From Bacteroidales bacterium (GTDB lineage: Bacteria; Bacteroidota; Bacteroidia; Bacteroidales; 4484-276), in contig JACZJL010000039.1 in assembly GCA_014860585.1 (NCBI GenBank), positions 1-32,869 of the forward strand: DNA of 32,869 bases. The letters run 5' to 3'. A model generated the notes under the pieces. That model saw only the letters and a list, made by a program, of their open reading frames with translations, made no database searches and was not told where the DNA came from. Position numbers and translations under genes: made by a program. Below, one piece after another: positions 16,542-25,537 of this stretch. How positions within the stretch are numbered: position 1 is the first letter of the stretch; every line of letters begins with the position of its first letter.

Positions 16542-17689
16542 TTCCCTTCAACAAACCCTATCTCACAGGCAAAGAGATGCATTACATGTATCAGGCGGTC
16601 TATTCCGGCAAAATCTCCGGAAATGGCATGTTTACGCAAAAGTGCCATCAATTTTTTGAAGAGCGTTATGGATTTAAAAAGGCACTATTAACAACTTCAT
16701 GTACCGATGCACTGGAAATGTGTGCTATACTTGCGGATATCCAACCTGGGCATGAGGTTATTGTACCTTCTTACACATTTGTTTCGACTGCGCTTGCTTT
16801 TGTCAGGCAGGGAGCAAATATTGTTTTTGCCGATAGCCGTTCAGACCATCCGGGGATTGATGAAGATAAAATTGAAGGTTTAATCACTCCAAAAACTAAG
16901 GCAATTGTTCCGGTTCATTACGCCGGTGTTGCCTGTGACATGGACAAGATTATGGAAATAGCCGGAAAGTATAACTTGTTGGTTATAGAAGATGCTGCAC
17001 AAGCTATTGAGTCATTTTACACCGGTGCTGATGGCATCAAAAGACCGCTGGGAAGCATTGGTCACATGGCAGCATTTTCGTTTCACGAAACCAAGAACAT
17101 CAATTCGGGTGAGGGCGGTTTACTGGCTATTAATGATGATAGATTTATCAAACGCTCTGAAATTATCTGGGAAAAAGGAACCAACCGCGCTGAGTTTTTC
17201 AGAGGTGAAATCAATAAGTATGGTTGGGTTGATATTGGCTCCTCTTTCTTACCTTCAGAAATTATTGCCGCATACCTTTGGGCTCAACTGGAGCATATAG
17301 ATGAAATTCAAAGAAAACGGATTGAATTGTGGGAGGGGTATTTTAACTCACTGAAAGACTGGACGGTTTCATTGGGTATTAAAGCTCCAGTAATTACGGA
17401 ATATGCAACGAATAATGCGCACATGTTTTATTTAATTTGTCGTGATGCCTTTCAAAGAGATCTCATCCTGAATTTTCTTAAAAGTAAAGGTATTTTGGCC
17501 GTATTCCATTATTTGAGTCTGCACAAATCAAAATTTTATGTTGAGAGGTACGCTGGTGATGAATTATGCAATGCTGATTCCTATTCGGAAAGATTAATCA
17601 GACTGCCTTTATACCATGGCCTGACCTTGGAAGAGCACAATTTTATTTTATCTGAGTTAAAACATTTTTCTAAAACAAACATTTACTGA
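16538..17689 (+). CDS. wecE: dTDP-4-amino-4,6-dideoxygalactose transaminase (WecE-like)
   Basis: PLP-dependent aminotransferase expected to convert dTDP-4-keto-6-deoxyglucose to dTDP-Fuc4N. The FSFHETKNINSGEGG motif (K186 binds PLP) is the specific WecE/RffA version, as are SGKISGNGMFTQKC near the start and VHYAGVACDMDKI (126-138). Length 383 is close to E. coli WecE. Translation most likely starts at GTG 16538, which overlaps the previous stop by 4 nt (GTGA); MIPFNKP at the N-terminus fits the family exactly. In E. coli, WecD acetylates the WecE product; here the partner is a GNAT-MaoC fusion. No rmlA or rmlB is in the window, so the dTDP substrate must be made elsewhere. Confidence 0.92.
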   Translation: MIPFNKPYLTGKEMHYMYQAVYSGKISGNGMFTQKCHQFFEERYGFKKALLTTSCTDALEMCAILADIQPGHEVIVPSYTFVSTALAFVRQGANIVFADSRSDHPGIDEDKIEGLITPKTKAIVPVHYAGVACDMDKIMEIAGKYNLLVIEDAAQAIESFYTGADGIKRPLGSIGHMAAFSFHETKNINSGEGGLLAINDDRFIKRSEIIWEKGTNRAEFFRGEINKYGWVDIGSSFLPSEIIAAYLWAQLEHIDEIQRKRIELWEGYFNSLKDWTVSLGIKAPVITEYATNNAHMFYLICRDAFQRDLILNFLKSKGILAVFHYLSLHKSKFYVERYAGDELCNADSYSERLIRLPLYHGLTLEEHNFILSELKHFSKTNIY

Positions 17690-17690
17690 A

Positions 17691-18932
17691 ATGTTGCAAT
17701 TAAGTAAGCTTACAAAAATATTTATCATCACACTGCTGCTTTCACCAGTAATGTATTATCTGTTTTTCCTGTGGACCGGTTTGACTTTTAGCGTTGTTTT
17801 AAGGATACTGGTGATATTTCTTGGAATTTTGTATTTATTCAAATTTGAATCACGTATCAAAGTGCCCGGCTACGCGGTTTTTTTATTGTTTTTCGTTTTG
17901 TACGGCCTGATACATCCAATGATCACAGGGCTGGATAGGGAGGGTAGTATTATCAGGTTTTTTTACGGCAATAATCATCTAGCCATGTTTTTTATGCTGA
18001 TTATTATCAATAATACCAATTTCTCTGCAAAATTTATCAGGAATGCAGGTATGTTTTTAACCGTTACTGTTATTGTTGCCTCCATTGTCAGTATATTGCA
18101 GGTATTTGATCATGGTATATTAAATCCAAATCAGTTTACTGTTTTACAGCAGGATGGTGGTGGTATTTTTGAATTGTACAAGATCAGGCGCGTATCCATT
18201 TTTGGATTTGTCGGTTCAAACGCCCTTGGGCTTTCATTTATACCCCTTTTATCTGTCCTGGTAGGTATTGTTCTTTTTCAAAGGAAGAAAACAATCTGGC
18301 CTATAGTTATTTTGGGTGGAATTGTTGCATTTCTTACTAATACTCGTTATGTTATGGTTGGATACCTGATAGTGCTGTTTCAGACACTATTTTATTCTCA
18401 GGTCCGGGTATTGGGAGTAGTCAAATATGTTGTCATCACTCTGTTTTCCGTCTTAGTCATTTACTTTGCAGTATTAAATTTTGGATACAATATAAACGAA
18501 TGGATAGACAATAGACTATTCCCTGAAGGTAGCCTAACTGAAACAACACGATACAAGGCCATTGGAACTTTTCATTCGTTTTTTCCTGAAGCACCATATT
18601 TCGGAACCGGAGAAATGACCACCTCAATACTGATTGAATCTCGTTCAGCCGGTAGTTCCCATATTCATGTTGGGTATTTGTCACACCTGGTTATATATGG
18701 TATTGTCGGTTGTTTTTTCCTTTTTGGTGCATGGCTTTTAATGGCAAGGCAATTATTCAAAAATGCGCGTATCACCGGTTATTGGGGTTCATTTTTTGCG
18801 ATGCTTACATTTTTATGGTCATTCTTAACAATGAGTGAGTCGTCACTTTTTTTCGCTGGAATTGTCATTGCTTTTGTCTATGACAAATTTTTTATGGATG
18901 CCATCAATAAACAACAGATTGCCCAGCTTTAA
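17691..18932 (+). CDS. wzy: Wzy-like O-antigen polymerase
   Basis: A 413-residue membrane protein with about 10 to 12 hydrophobic segments and no conserved soluble domain. It has a long extracytoplasmic loop in the second half (around 270-335, including NEWIDNRLFPEGSLTETTRY and later HIHVGYLSHLVIYG), with an H-x-x-x-G-x-L-x-x-L-type pattern common to the Wzy/WaaL family. Its position beside wecE and glycosyltransferases favours a repeat-unit polymerase over a ligase. Wzy proteins are poorly conserved, so the assignment rests on topology and context. It starts one base after the wecE stop. Confidence 0.8.
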   Translation: MLQLSKLTKIFIITLLLSPVMYYLFFLWTGLTFSVVLRILVIFLGILYLFKFESRIKVPGYAVFLLFFVLYGLIHPMITGLDREGSIIRFFYGNNHLAMFFMLIIINNTNFSAKFIRNAGMFLTVTVIVASIVSILQVFDHGILNPNQFTVLQQDGGGIFELYKIRRVSIFGFVGSNALGLSFIPLLSVLVGIVLFQRKKTIWPIVILGGIVAFLTNTRYVMVGYLIVLFQTLFYSQVRVLGVVKYVVITLFSVLVIYFAVLNFGYNINEWIDNRLFPEGSLTETTRYKAIGTFHSFFPEAPYFGTGEMTTSILIESRSAGSSHIHVGYLSHLVIYGIVGCFFLFGAWLLMARQLFKNARITGYWGSFFAMLTFLWSFLTMSESSLFFAGIVIAFVYDKFFMDAINKQQIAQL

Positions 18933-18985
18933 CTGGCAATGATAATTTTAAATTTCAGGTTGATGAACTTTGAAGTTTTTGCGAA

Positions 18986-20239
18986 ATGATAGAAAGTTGT
19001 CAAATAGTTGTTTTTATCACTAATTTCGATTTTAGCAGGCAAATAAGCCCCGGCTTTAGTAGGTTAATTAATTATTCAAAAGCAATTGGATCTGATCATC
19101 TCATGGTTATATGGTTATCAACAAAGTTTGATTATCGGGGCAAAATCTCCATTGTCATTAAAGAAGAACATATGGAACTGATATCTGATAAGGTATTCAA
19201 TTACAAGTCAACGTTCGAAGATTTTCATTTTATAATAAACTACCTCTCATTAAATAATTCATTTAAGTATTTATTTAGAAAGTATAAAATTGAAAATGTT
19301 TCAAGCGTATTGCTATACCCATCAACATTATCGCTGGTAATTGTTTCTTTGCTATTTTTCAAGTTAAAGTATTCAATCCGTTTACTTATAGAAAAAAACG
19401 AATTAAAATCGGCGATCTCTCTTAACCGAGGTGTTACTCGAAAAACATTTTTAAAACCGATAAATAATGTTTTGATAAAACCATTATTATATTTAACAGG
19501 TTTAATTACCGATGCTCTTGCCGTTTTTTTTGATGGAATTATTGTTATTTCAACAAGATTCGAATTGTTGTATAAACGTTTTAACAAGAATATTATCAGG
19601 ATACCTATTTTGGCCTCTGATGATTTAATCAGTAACGAATCTCAAGATTCATCTCAACATAATGCTAATGATTTGTTCAAAATTGGATACTTTGGATGGA
19701 TAAGCGAAAAAAAAGATGGAGTTATCTCATTAATAAACTCAATCATAAATTTAAATGGCATCAAGTATAATAATTTCTGTTTAGATTTATATGGGCCTTC
19801 AACGATTGAAACAATTAGTCTTATTGAACGATTATGTAGGTCCCACCCTTTTATTAGATACCATGGGTCAATTCCTGGTTATGAGATTGCTCCAATACTT
19901 AAGAGATTTGATCTGCTTGCCTTTCCAAGACCTTTGAACCTGCAGACTAAATTTGGATTTTCAACAAAGCTGGCAGAGTTTATGCTCAGTGGTGTGCCTG
20001 TTTTGACCTCATCAGTAAGTGATACTAAGTTATTTATTCATGATGGGATTAGTGGTTTTTTGGTTGAATCATCCAATGTTGTTGATGTTAATATGCTTTC
20101 TGAAAAGTTGGTTGAGATACGCTCCTTAGATAAAAATAAGCTTTCTAGGATTGGAAAAAACGCTAGAGAGATTGCACTCTTGCATTTTAATCCTTACCAG
20201 CATGCTGATGCACTGATAAGATTTTTTAAGAGCAAATAA
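18986..20239 (+). CDS. Glycosyltransferase family 4
   Basis: GT-B glycosyltransferase of 417 residues, encoded by very AT-rich DNA. The N-terminal domain opens with VVFITNFDFSRQISPGFSRLINY. The C-terminal Glycos_transf_1 domain shows KIGYFGWISEKKDGV, then FDLLAFPRPLNLQTKFGFSTKLAEFMLSGVPVLTS (read in pieces), with the donor-binding Glu in KLAEFMLSG. Acceptor and donor are unknown. It probably builds the repeat unit in the cytosol. A 54-bp spacer separates it from wzy; a 97-bp AT-rich spacer with no clear signal follows. Confidence 0.86.
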   Translation: MIESCQIVVFITNFDFSRQISPGFSRLINYSKAIGSDHLMVIWLSTKFDYRGKISIVIKEEHMELISDKVFNYKSTFEDFHFIINYLSLNNSFKYLFRKYKIENVSSVLLYPSTLSLVIVSLLFFKLKYSIRLLIEKNELKSAISLNRGVTRKTFLKPINNVLIKPLLYLTGLITDALAVFFDGIIVISTRFELLYKRFNKNIIRIPILASDDLISNESQDSSQHNANDLFKIGYFGWISEKKDGVISLINSIINLNGIKYNNFCLDLYGPSTIETISLIERLCRSHPFIRYHGSIPGYEIAPILKRFDLLAFPRPLNLQTKFGFSTKLAEFMLSGVPVLTSSVSDTKLFIHDGISGFLVESSNVVDVNMLSEKLVEIRSLDKNKLSRIGKNAREIALLHFNPYQHADALIRFFKSK

Positions 20240-20336
20240 TGTTATTTGAAATACAATCGGTTAAATGAAATTTTTCAGTCAAATTAGTTTCAGTCATCTT
20301 TTGAATGATAGATTCTTTTTTTGACTCAAATACTTT

Positions 20337-21401
20337 ATGATACTCCACATCATCTCATCCCTTACTCGCGGTGGCCGTGAGCGGCAACTGGCCGGCATCC
20401 TCAAACATACGGATGCTAAAGCGATTGTCTTTAACAAATCGGCTATCAGCTACGAGGAAGAGTATGACCTGACCGGGAAGATTTTTTATCTCACATCCCG
20501 AAACCCGGTTATCAGGTTTTTCCAGATGCACCGTATTATCAGATATGAAAAACCCGCCATTATCTGGTCGTGGGGAGGTTTCGAAGCAACATTCGCCATG
20601 CTGGTGTCACTTATCACCCCTGCCCGCCACATCAACGGCAGCATCCGGCACGGGATCGTATTGTTCAATCGTAAACAATTGTGGCGAAAGATTATCCTGC
20701 ACCTGAGCCGCCAAATCGTGGCCAACAGCCATGCCGGGCTGAAAGCCAATGGTCTGAAGCGAGGAAATGTGCTTTACAACGGCCTGGATGAAAAATTCTT
20801 CCACCCTGTTGACACAAAGCAATACCTGGCACAAAACCCGGAGATCGGTGATAAGCTTGCCGGCAATGCAATGGTTTTGATTTCTGTGGCCAATCTGATT
20901 CCCTACAAAGACTATTTTACTGTGCTGAAAGCAATGGAAATGGTCAGGAACGAGGGGTATGACTTTATTTACCTTGTGGTGGGCGAAGGGCCAAACAGGG
21001 CTGTGTTGGAGGAAGAGATCGGCAAGCGGAACCTTGAAAACCATGTTTTCCTGTTAGGCCGCCGTCAGGATGTACGGGAACTGCTTGCTTTAAGCGATAT
21101 CTTTATCCACTCCTCATTAGGTGAAGGGTGCTCCAATGCCATCATTGAAGCCATGGCTGCAGGGTTGTCTGTTATTGCATCACATACCGGAGGGACGCCT
21201 GAGATTTTAGATGATAGTTACGGCCGCTTATTTGAGTTTAAAAACCGGGATCAGTTGAAAGCACATATCACCCGGGCTTTAGAAAATCCACGAGAGGCAG
21301 AGGCAATGGGACGCACTGCAATGGCAGTTGCCCGTGAAAGGTTTTCTTTCGCGCGGATGGTCAGCGATTATGAAAATATCATTACCGAAATAACTAAATA
21401 G
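20337..21401 (+). CDS. Glycosyltransferase family 4
   Basis: GT4 enzyme of 354 residues with the classic opening ILHIISSLTRGGRERQLAGI (2-21). The C-terminal domain carries VANLIPYKDYFTVLKAM, VVGEGPNRAVLEEEIGKRN and the E-x7-E donor motif EGCSNAIIEAMAAGLSVIAS. All expected elements are present. Base usage is visibly less AT-rich than the preceding GT gene, and the change continues through the next two genes. That suggests the 20337-23621 block came from a different source. The sugar is unknown. Confidence 0.9.
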   Translation: MILHIISSLTRGGRERQLAGILKHTDAKAIVFNKSAISYEEEYDLTGKIFYLTSRNPVIRFFQMHRIIRYEKPAIIWSWGGFEATFAMLVSLITPARHINGSIRHGIVLFNRKQLWRKIILHLSRQIVANSHAGLKANGLKRGNVLYNGLDEKFFHPVDTKQYLAQNPEIGDKLAGNAMVLISVANLIPYKDYFTVLKAMEMVRNEGYDFIYLVVGEGPNRAVLEEEIGKRNLENHVFLLGRRQDVRELLALSDIFIHSSLGEGCSNAIIEAMAAGLSVIASHTGGTPEILDDSYGRLFEFKNRDQLKAHITRALENPREAEAMGRTAMAVARERFSFARMVSDYENIITEITK

Positions 21402-21407
21402 TAGAAA

Positions 21408-22544
21408 ATGTATGTTGTAATGCTGCATAGTGTGGGTAATGACAAAAGTCCATGGTCCCGGCGATGGCTTTCGGTGTCATTGGATCACTTTGAAACGCTT
21501 TGCCGGTATCTGGCTGAGAAGAAGTACACCACTCACTTTTTGAATGAGTGGTACGGGTATTTTTCTGCGCCGCGCAGCAAAGACCCCGGGAAATTGGTAC
21601 TTACCTTTGATGACGGCTACCTGGATAACTGGGTTTTTGCCTTTCCGCTGTTAAAAAAATACGGACTAAAAGCAACAGTATTTGTTAACCCCGAATTTGT
21701 TGATCCGGGCCAGCAACTACGCCCAAACCTTGAAGACGTTTGGGCTGGAAGAATCGCTGAAGATGAAATGCAGACACTGGGATTCCTGAACTGGCCGGAG
21801 ATATGTGCAATGCAGCAAAGCGGGATCATAGATATCCAGTCGCACAGTATGAGTCATAATTTATACTTCCGCACCAATACTGTGATTGATGCCTATAATG
21901 GTCAGCCAAGGTATGACTGGTTACCTTGGATAACACATCCGGAGCGAAAATCTTTTTACATTGCAGAAGACCAGAAAGACCTGGTACCGGCATGCTATCC
22001 TGTTTTTGAATATGGCAGGGCACTGGGGCTCAGGCGGTATTTGCCTGATGAGCAGTTGATAAAAGGAAGTATTGAACTTGCCGGAAAGGGGATAAGTGAC
22101 AAGAACGAAATGATCAACAGGCTGCAAAAACTCACGGACCAGTTTCCCGGCAGGTACGAAACCGATGATGAGATAGTGACCCGCTACAGGTACGAGCTTT
22201 TTGAGAGCAAACGGATACTGCAGGAAAAACTGAACAAAAAAGTTGATTTTCTCTGCTGGCCCGGCGGGGGATTCAATGAATTAAGTTTACATCTCTCCAA
22301 GGAAGCCGGATACAAAGCCTCCACCCTGGGTTCGTCTGTGGATGGAAATACTATTGATAATACACATACATACAAAAGGATTCCCCGAATTGGGCTTTCT
22401 TCTTTTGTTGTTTGCCATAAAGGGCAACATTATATCAATGACAAAGCACATCTGGTTAAACTACTCAAATCCCGCACAGGTAATCTGTTTTTAAAACTTG
22501 CGCTTAAAATCAAAAAGGAAGTAATAAAGAAAGCAGTTCTATAA
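21408..22544 (+). CDS. NodB-type polysaccharide deacetylase
   Basis: A carbohydrate esterase family 4-like protein of 378 residues. Motif 1 is VLTFDDGYLDN (D68, D69), and motif 2 is DIQSHSMSHNLYF with H146 and H150 as metal ligands. A later LCWPGGGFNE fits the R/W-P-x-G motif 3. There is an insertion of about 100 residues between motifs 2 and 3. No signal peptide is evident (MYVVMLHSVG), so it may act in the cytosol on a lipid-linked or nucleotide-linked acetamido sugar. A freed amine would be a natural substrate for the ATP-grasp or AsnB-like genes that follow. Confidence 0.88.
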   Translation: MYVVMLHSVGNDKSPWSRRWLSVSLDHFETLCRYLAEKKYTTHFLNEWYGYFSAPRSKDPGKLVLTFDDGYLDNWVFAFPLLKKYGLKATVFVNPEFVDPGQQLRPNLEDVWAGRIAEDEMQTLGFLNWPEICAMQQSGIIDIQSHSMSHNLYFRTNTVIDAYNGQPRYDWLPWITHPERKSFYIAEDQKDLVPACYPVFEYGRALGLRRYLPDEQLIKGSIELAGKGISDKNEMINRLQKLTDQFPGRYETDDEIVTRYRYELFESKRILQEKLNKKVDFLCWPGGGFNELSLHLSKEAGYKASTLGSSVDGNTIDNTHTYKRIPRIGLSSFVVCHKGQHYINDKAHLVKLLKSRTGNLFLKLALKIKKEVIKKAVL

Positions 22545-22553
22545 TTATCTGTT

Positions 22554-23621
22554 ATGAGCAAAAAGCATCATTTTATCATTCTGAAGAATGAACTTCCCGA
22601 GGACCATTTGCTATGGGTTAAAGCTCTCAACAATTATTCTGATACCCTGACTTACAGTATTGTGGATTTGACCAGAAATGACTGGTTGACATGCATCCGG
22701 GAAAAACCTGCTGATATGTTGTTGGCGAAACCCGGAGGTGTTAATGGTCAGCTGAAACAACTGTATGACGAACGCATTTACATTCTGGAGCGTGTGTTGG
22801 GGTATAAAGTCTTCCCTTCGGCTGAAGAGATTTTTATTTATGAAAACAAACGCTTCCTCTCCTTCTGGTTGATGGCCAATAACATTCCTCACCCTGAAAC
22901 ATTTGTGTGTTATAATAAGGACGAGGCAATGGCCTTTCTTGATTCCCGGTCATTTCCCGTGGTGGCAAAAACAAACATTGGCGCTTCAGGCAGTGGCGTT
23001 GTAATTCTCAAGCAACTTCAACAGGGAAAAACGTATGTCCAGGATGCCTTTTCCGGCAAAGGGGCTTCGCAACGTACAGGTCCTAACCTGGAAAAAGGAG
23101 GGCTTTTAAAAAGAGGACTTTTTTATTTTTTGAACCCGGAAAAGATCAGGAATAAATTGTTGCTTTATCAATCCAGGAGATCAGCGATTCAAAAAGGATT
23201 TGTGATTTTCCAGGAGTTTGTTCCCCATAACTTCGAGTGGAGAGTGGTTCGTATCGGTGATTCATTTTTTGCACATAAAAAATTACTGATGGGCGAAAAA
23301 GCCAGTGGATCACTTTTGAAAGGTTATGAAAATCCACCGCCCGATCTGTTTGATTTTGTCAGGGATATTACCGATAAGCACCACCTTTACAGCCAGGCAG
23401 TAGATATTTTCGAAACCGGCGAGGGTTATCTTGTAAATGAAATGCAATGTATTTTTGGCCAGAGCGACCCTTATCAGATGCTGTTCAACAATGAGCCGGG
23501 AAGATACGTTTTTAGAAGTAGTGAATGGGTTTTTGAAGCCGGCGATTTTGCTAGGAATGCCTGTTATGACCTCAGACTTGAATTCCTTATCGAACAATTT
23601 GCAATAAAAAGCGACAAATAA
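22554..23621 (+). CDS. ATP-grasp family protein
   Basis: A 355-residue protein with an ATP-grasp fold. VVAKTNIGASGSGVVIL (136-152) holds the nucleotide-binding lysine (K139) and the glycine-rich loop. FQEFVPHNFEWRVVRIG (about 218-234) and EMQCIFGQSDPYQM near the C-terminus supply the ATP and metal sites of RimK-like ligases. Such enzymes join a carboxylate to an amine or thiol through an acyl phosphate. A C-terminal metal Glu is visible (VNEMQ) in place of the usual E-x-N. It lies between a deacetylase and an AsnB-like gene. The substrate is unknown; amino-acid decoration of a sugar is plausible. Confidence 0.82.
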   Translation: MSKKHHFIILKNELPEDHLLWVKALNNYSDTLTYSIVDLTRNDWLTCIREKPADMLLAKPGGVNGQLKQLYDERIYILERVLGYKVFPSAEEIFIYENKRFLSFWLMANNIPHPETFVCYNKDEAMAFLDSRSFPVVAKTNIGASGSGVVILKQLQQGKTYVQDAFSGKGASQRTGPNLEKGGLLKRGLFYFLNPEKIRNKLLLYQSRRSAIQKGFVIFQEFVPHNFEWRVVRIGDSFFAHKKLLMGEKASGSLLKGYENPPPDLFDFVRDITDKHHLYSQAVDIFETGEGYLVNEMQCIFGQSDPYQMLFNNEPGRYVFRSSEWVFEAGDFARNACYDLRLEFLIEQFAIKSDK

Positions 23622-23629
23622 ATATTACT

Positions 23630-25411
23630 ATGTCTGGGATAGCTGGTATAATATCATTGCGAAAAGATAAACAGGTTCAAATGAATGATTTTGAACGTTT
23701 CTTGTCACCTCTGTTGGTCAACCGGTGCAATCAAAAAATGATTGTCAAACTGAATGAAAATGCCATTCTTGGTTTAGGTGAACTTGAAGGTTTAATCCCC
23801 AAATATTTCGAATCAACAGATAACAATGTTAAGCTTTTCGTCTGGGGCGACCTGTTTATCAAAGACAAAGATTATGCAGATAACAACTCAAAATATTCTG
23901 CATTCATTTTGCTTTGGGATCGAAAAAGGGAAACTGTATTTGATGAAATTACAGGGTCTTATGTTGTTTTCATAGCCGATAACAACCTAACTAGTTATTA
24001 TCTTTTTAACAGCAGTTTTGGAATGATGCCATTGTATTACTCAATTTCTGGAGATCAACTTCTGTTTTCATCTCGTCTGAAATCCTTCATTGACATACAA
24101 TCGCACCATGTTGAGATAGATAAAACAGGGCTTCTTCACTACATGATGCTTGGGTATCCGCTTGGTGAACGGTCATTTTTAGAAAATGTAAAATTGTTAC
24201 CGGCAGCAACATTGATAAGTAGTACCGTAAATCAATGGAAAGTTGACCGGTACGACAACCATTCATGGCTACTTACTCCTCCTTCCGTTTCCTTTAAACA
24301 GGGTACAGCGTTTATTGATGAACTATTTGAAAAAGCCATTAGAAGGATTTCCTCTTTGTGCAACAATTTTGGCATAGCTATAACAGGTGGCTGGGATGGT
24401 AGATTAATTTTATCCTATATGACAAACAGAGAACCTGTGGAATTTTTCCTATATACTTATGGTAAGAATAACCATATTGATATGAAGGTTGCACAGCGCC
24501 TTGCTGCTCATTTTAACTTTAAGCATATTCCGGTTTTTTTAGACGACAATTTTGTCAGACAATACGAAGCCCTGGCTAAAGATTCTTTATTGCTTTCTGA
24601 TGGCATCCGGCCGGCTAATCGCAGCCACTATTTGATGATGGCAAAAATTCTTGCTGAAGAAACAAATTTTGTATTGTCTGGTAACTGTGGCAGCAACATC
24701 ATGAAAATTGTCCAGGCACCGGGTGTGGTTTATAATAAATACCTGTTCCGGCTATTTGCCAATTCACTTGAACAGGGAGCATCTGATGCATACAATAGTT
24801 TTGCAGCGGATCACCAATGGATAAAACCATTGATATCAAAAGATGATTTTATAGGTTCTGTTATGGAATCCGGGATCATAAAAGACTTGAAAATCAATAA
24901 CGGGAGTAGATTTTACCACTATTTGCTTACAAATGTGGAGCGCAAATACTTTGGTTATGAAACGGCAGCTTATGCCTCTCATATTTACAACTACACACCA
25001 TTCATGGATGCTGAATTCCTGAAAGGTATCCTGACAACGCCTTTCTATGGTGGCCATTATAATTTTCTTGAGAAGAACCCAAATGTACGGTACCATCTTT
25101 CCAGATTGTATGCCGACCTGATGGTTAGGCGGCATAATGAGCTTGCAAAATTCACATCAGACAGGGGATTTCCGATAACCTGGTTCAGGCACCCCGCAGG
25201 CAGGATTGCAGGGTTTTTTAAGAAAAAATATTTCATGAAGTTTTTGTATGAAAAGGATGATGACCCTTTTAGTCACCTTGCAGGAATGAAAGAAATAAAG
25301 TCAAAATGGTCCCTTTTGCCTGATTATTTCAATCCTTGCCCTGCATCTTCCTCTAACGAAACATATATTCGTGCCATTTCGTGGTCGAAATGGTATAGCG
25401 AAATTGGCTAA
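23630..25411 (+). CDS. Asparagine-synthase-like protein with degenerate amidotransferase site
   Basis: A 593-residue protein with the AsnB two-domain layout. The N-terminal class II glutamine amidotransferase domain begins MSGIAGIISL: the catalytic Cys2 of this family is Ser here, so glutamine hydrolysis is unlikely. The C-terminal synthase domain has the PP-loop variant ITGGWDGRLILSY (251-263), in place of SGGxDSS. It retains the Asp but swaps the following Ser for Gly. Glutaminase-dead relatives may use free ammonia or another amine. It follows the ATP-grasp gene by 8 nt and probably works on the polysaccharide or an activated precursor. The reaction is not predictable. Confidence 0.85.
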   Translation: MSGIAGIISLRKDKQVQMNDFERFLSPLLVNRCNQKMIVKLNENAILGLGELEGLIPKYFESTDNNVKLFVWGDLFIKDKDYADNNSKYSAFILLWDRKRETVFDEITGSYVVFIADNNLTSYYLFNSSFGMMPLYYSISGDQLLFSSRLKSFIDIQSHHVEIDKTGLLHYMMLGYPLGERSFLENVKLLPAATLISSTVNQWKVDRYDNHSWLLTPPSVSFKQGTAFIDELFEKAIRRISSLCNNFGIAITGGWDGRLILSYMTNREPVEFFLYTYGKNNHIDMKVAQRLAAHFNFKHIPVFLDDNFVRQYEALAKDSLLLSDGIRPANRSHYLMMAKILAEETNFVLSGNCGSNIMKIVQAPGVVYNKYLFRLFANSLEQGASDAYNSFAADHQWIKPLISKDDFIGSVMESGIIKDLKINNGSRFYHYLLTNVERKYFGYETAAYASHIYNYTPFMDAEFLKGILTTPFYGGHYNFLEKNPNVRYHLSRLYADLMVRRHNELAKFTSDRGFPITWFRHPAGRIAGFFKKKYFMKFLYEKDDDPFSHLAGMKEIKSKWSLLPDYFNPCPASSSNETYIRAISWSKWYSEIG

Positions 25412-25537
25412 ATTGCGCCTCACAGAAATCACTCTAATTTTGAAAATCGGTCTTAAACCCTATCCGTCTGTTCGGGTAAGGATGACAGTATATCGGCAGG
25501 AATAAAAATAAATGATAAACAGTTAAAATCAACATTT

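Noticed and set aside
25412-25537. Terminator hairpin after the AsnB-like gene
   Set aside because: CCCTATCCG and CGGGTAAGG (around 25458-25482) can pair only with wobble pairs, and no T-run follows.
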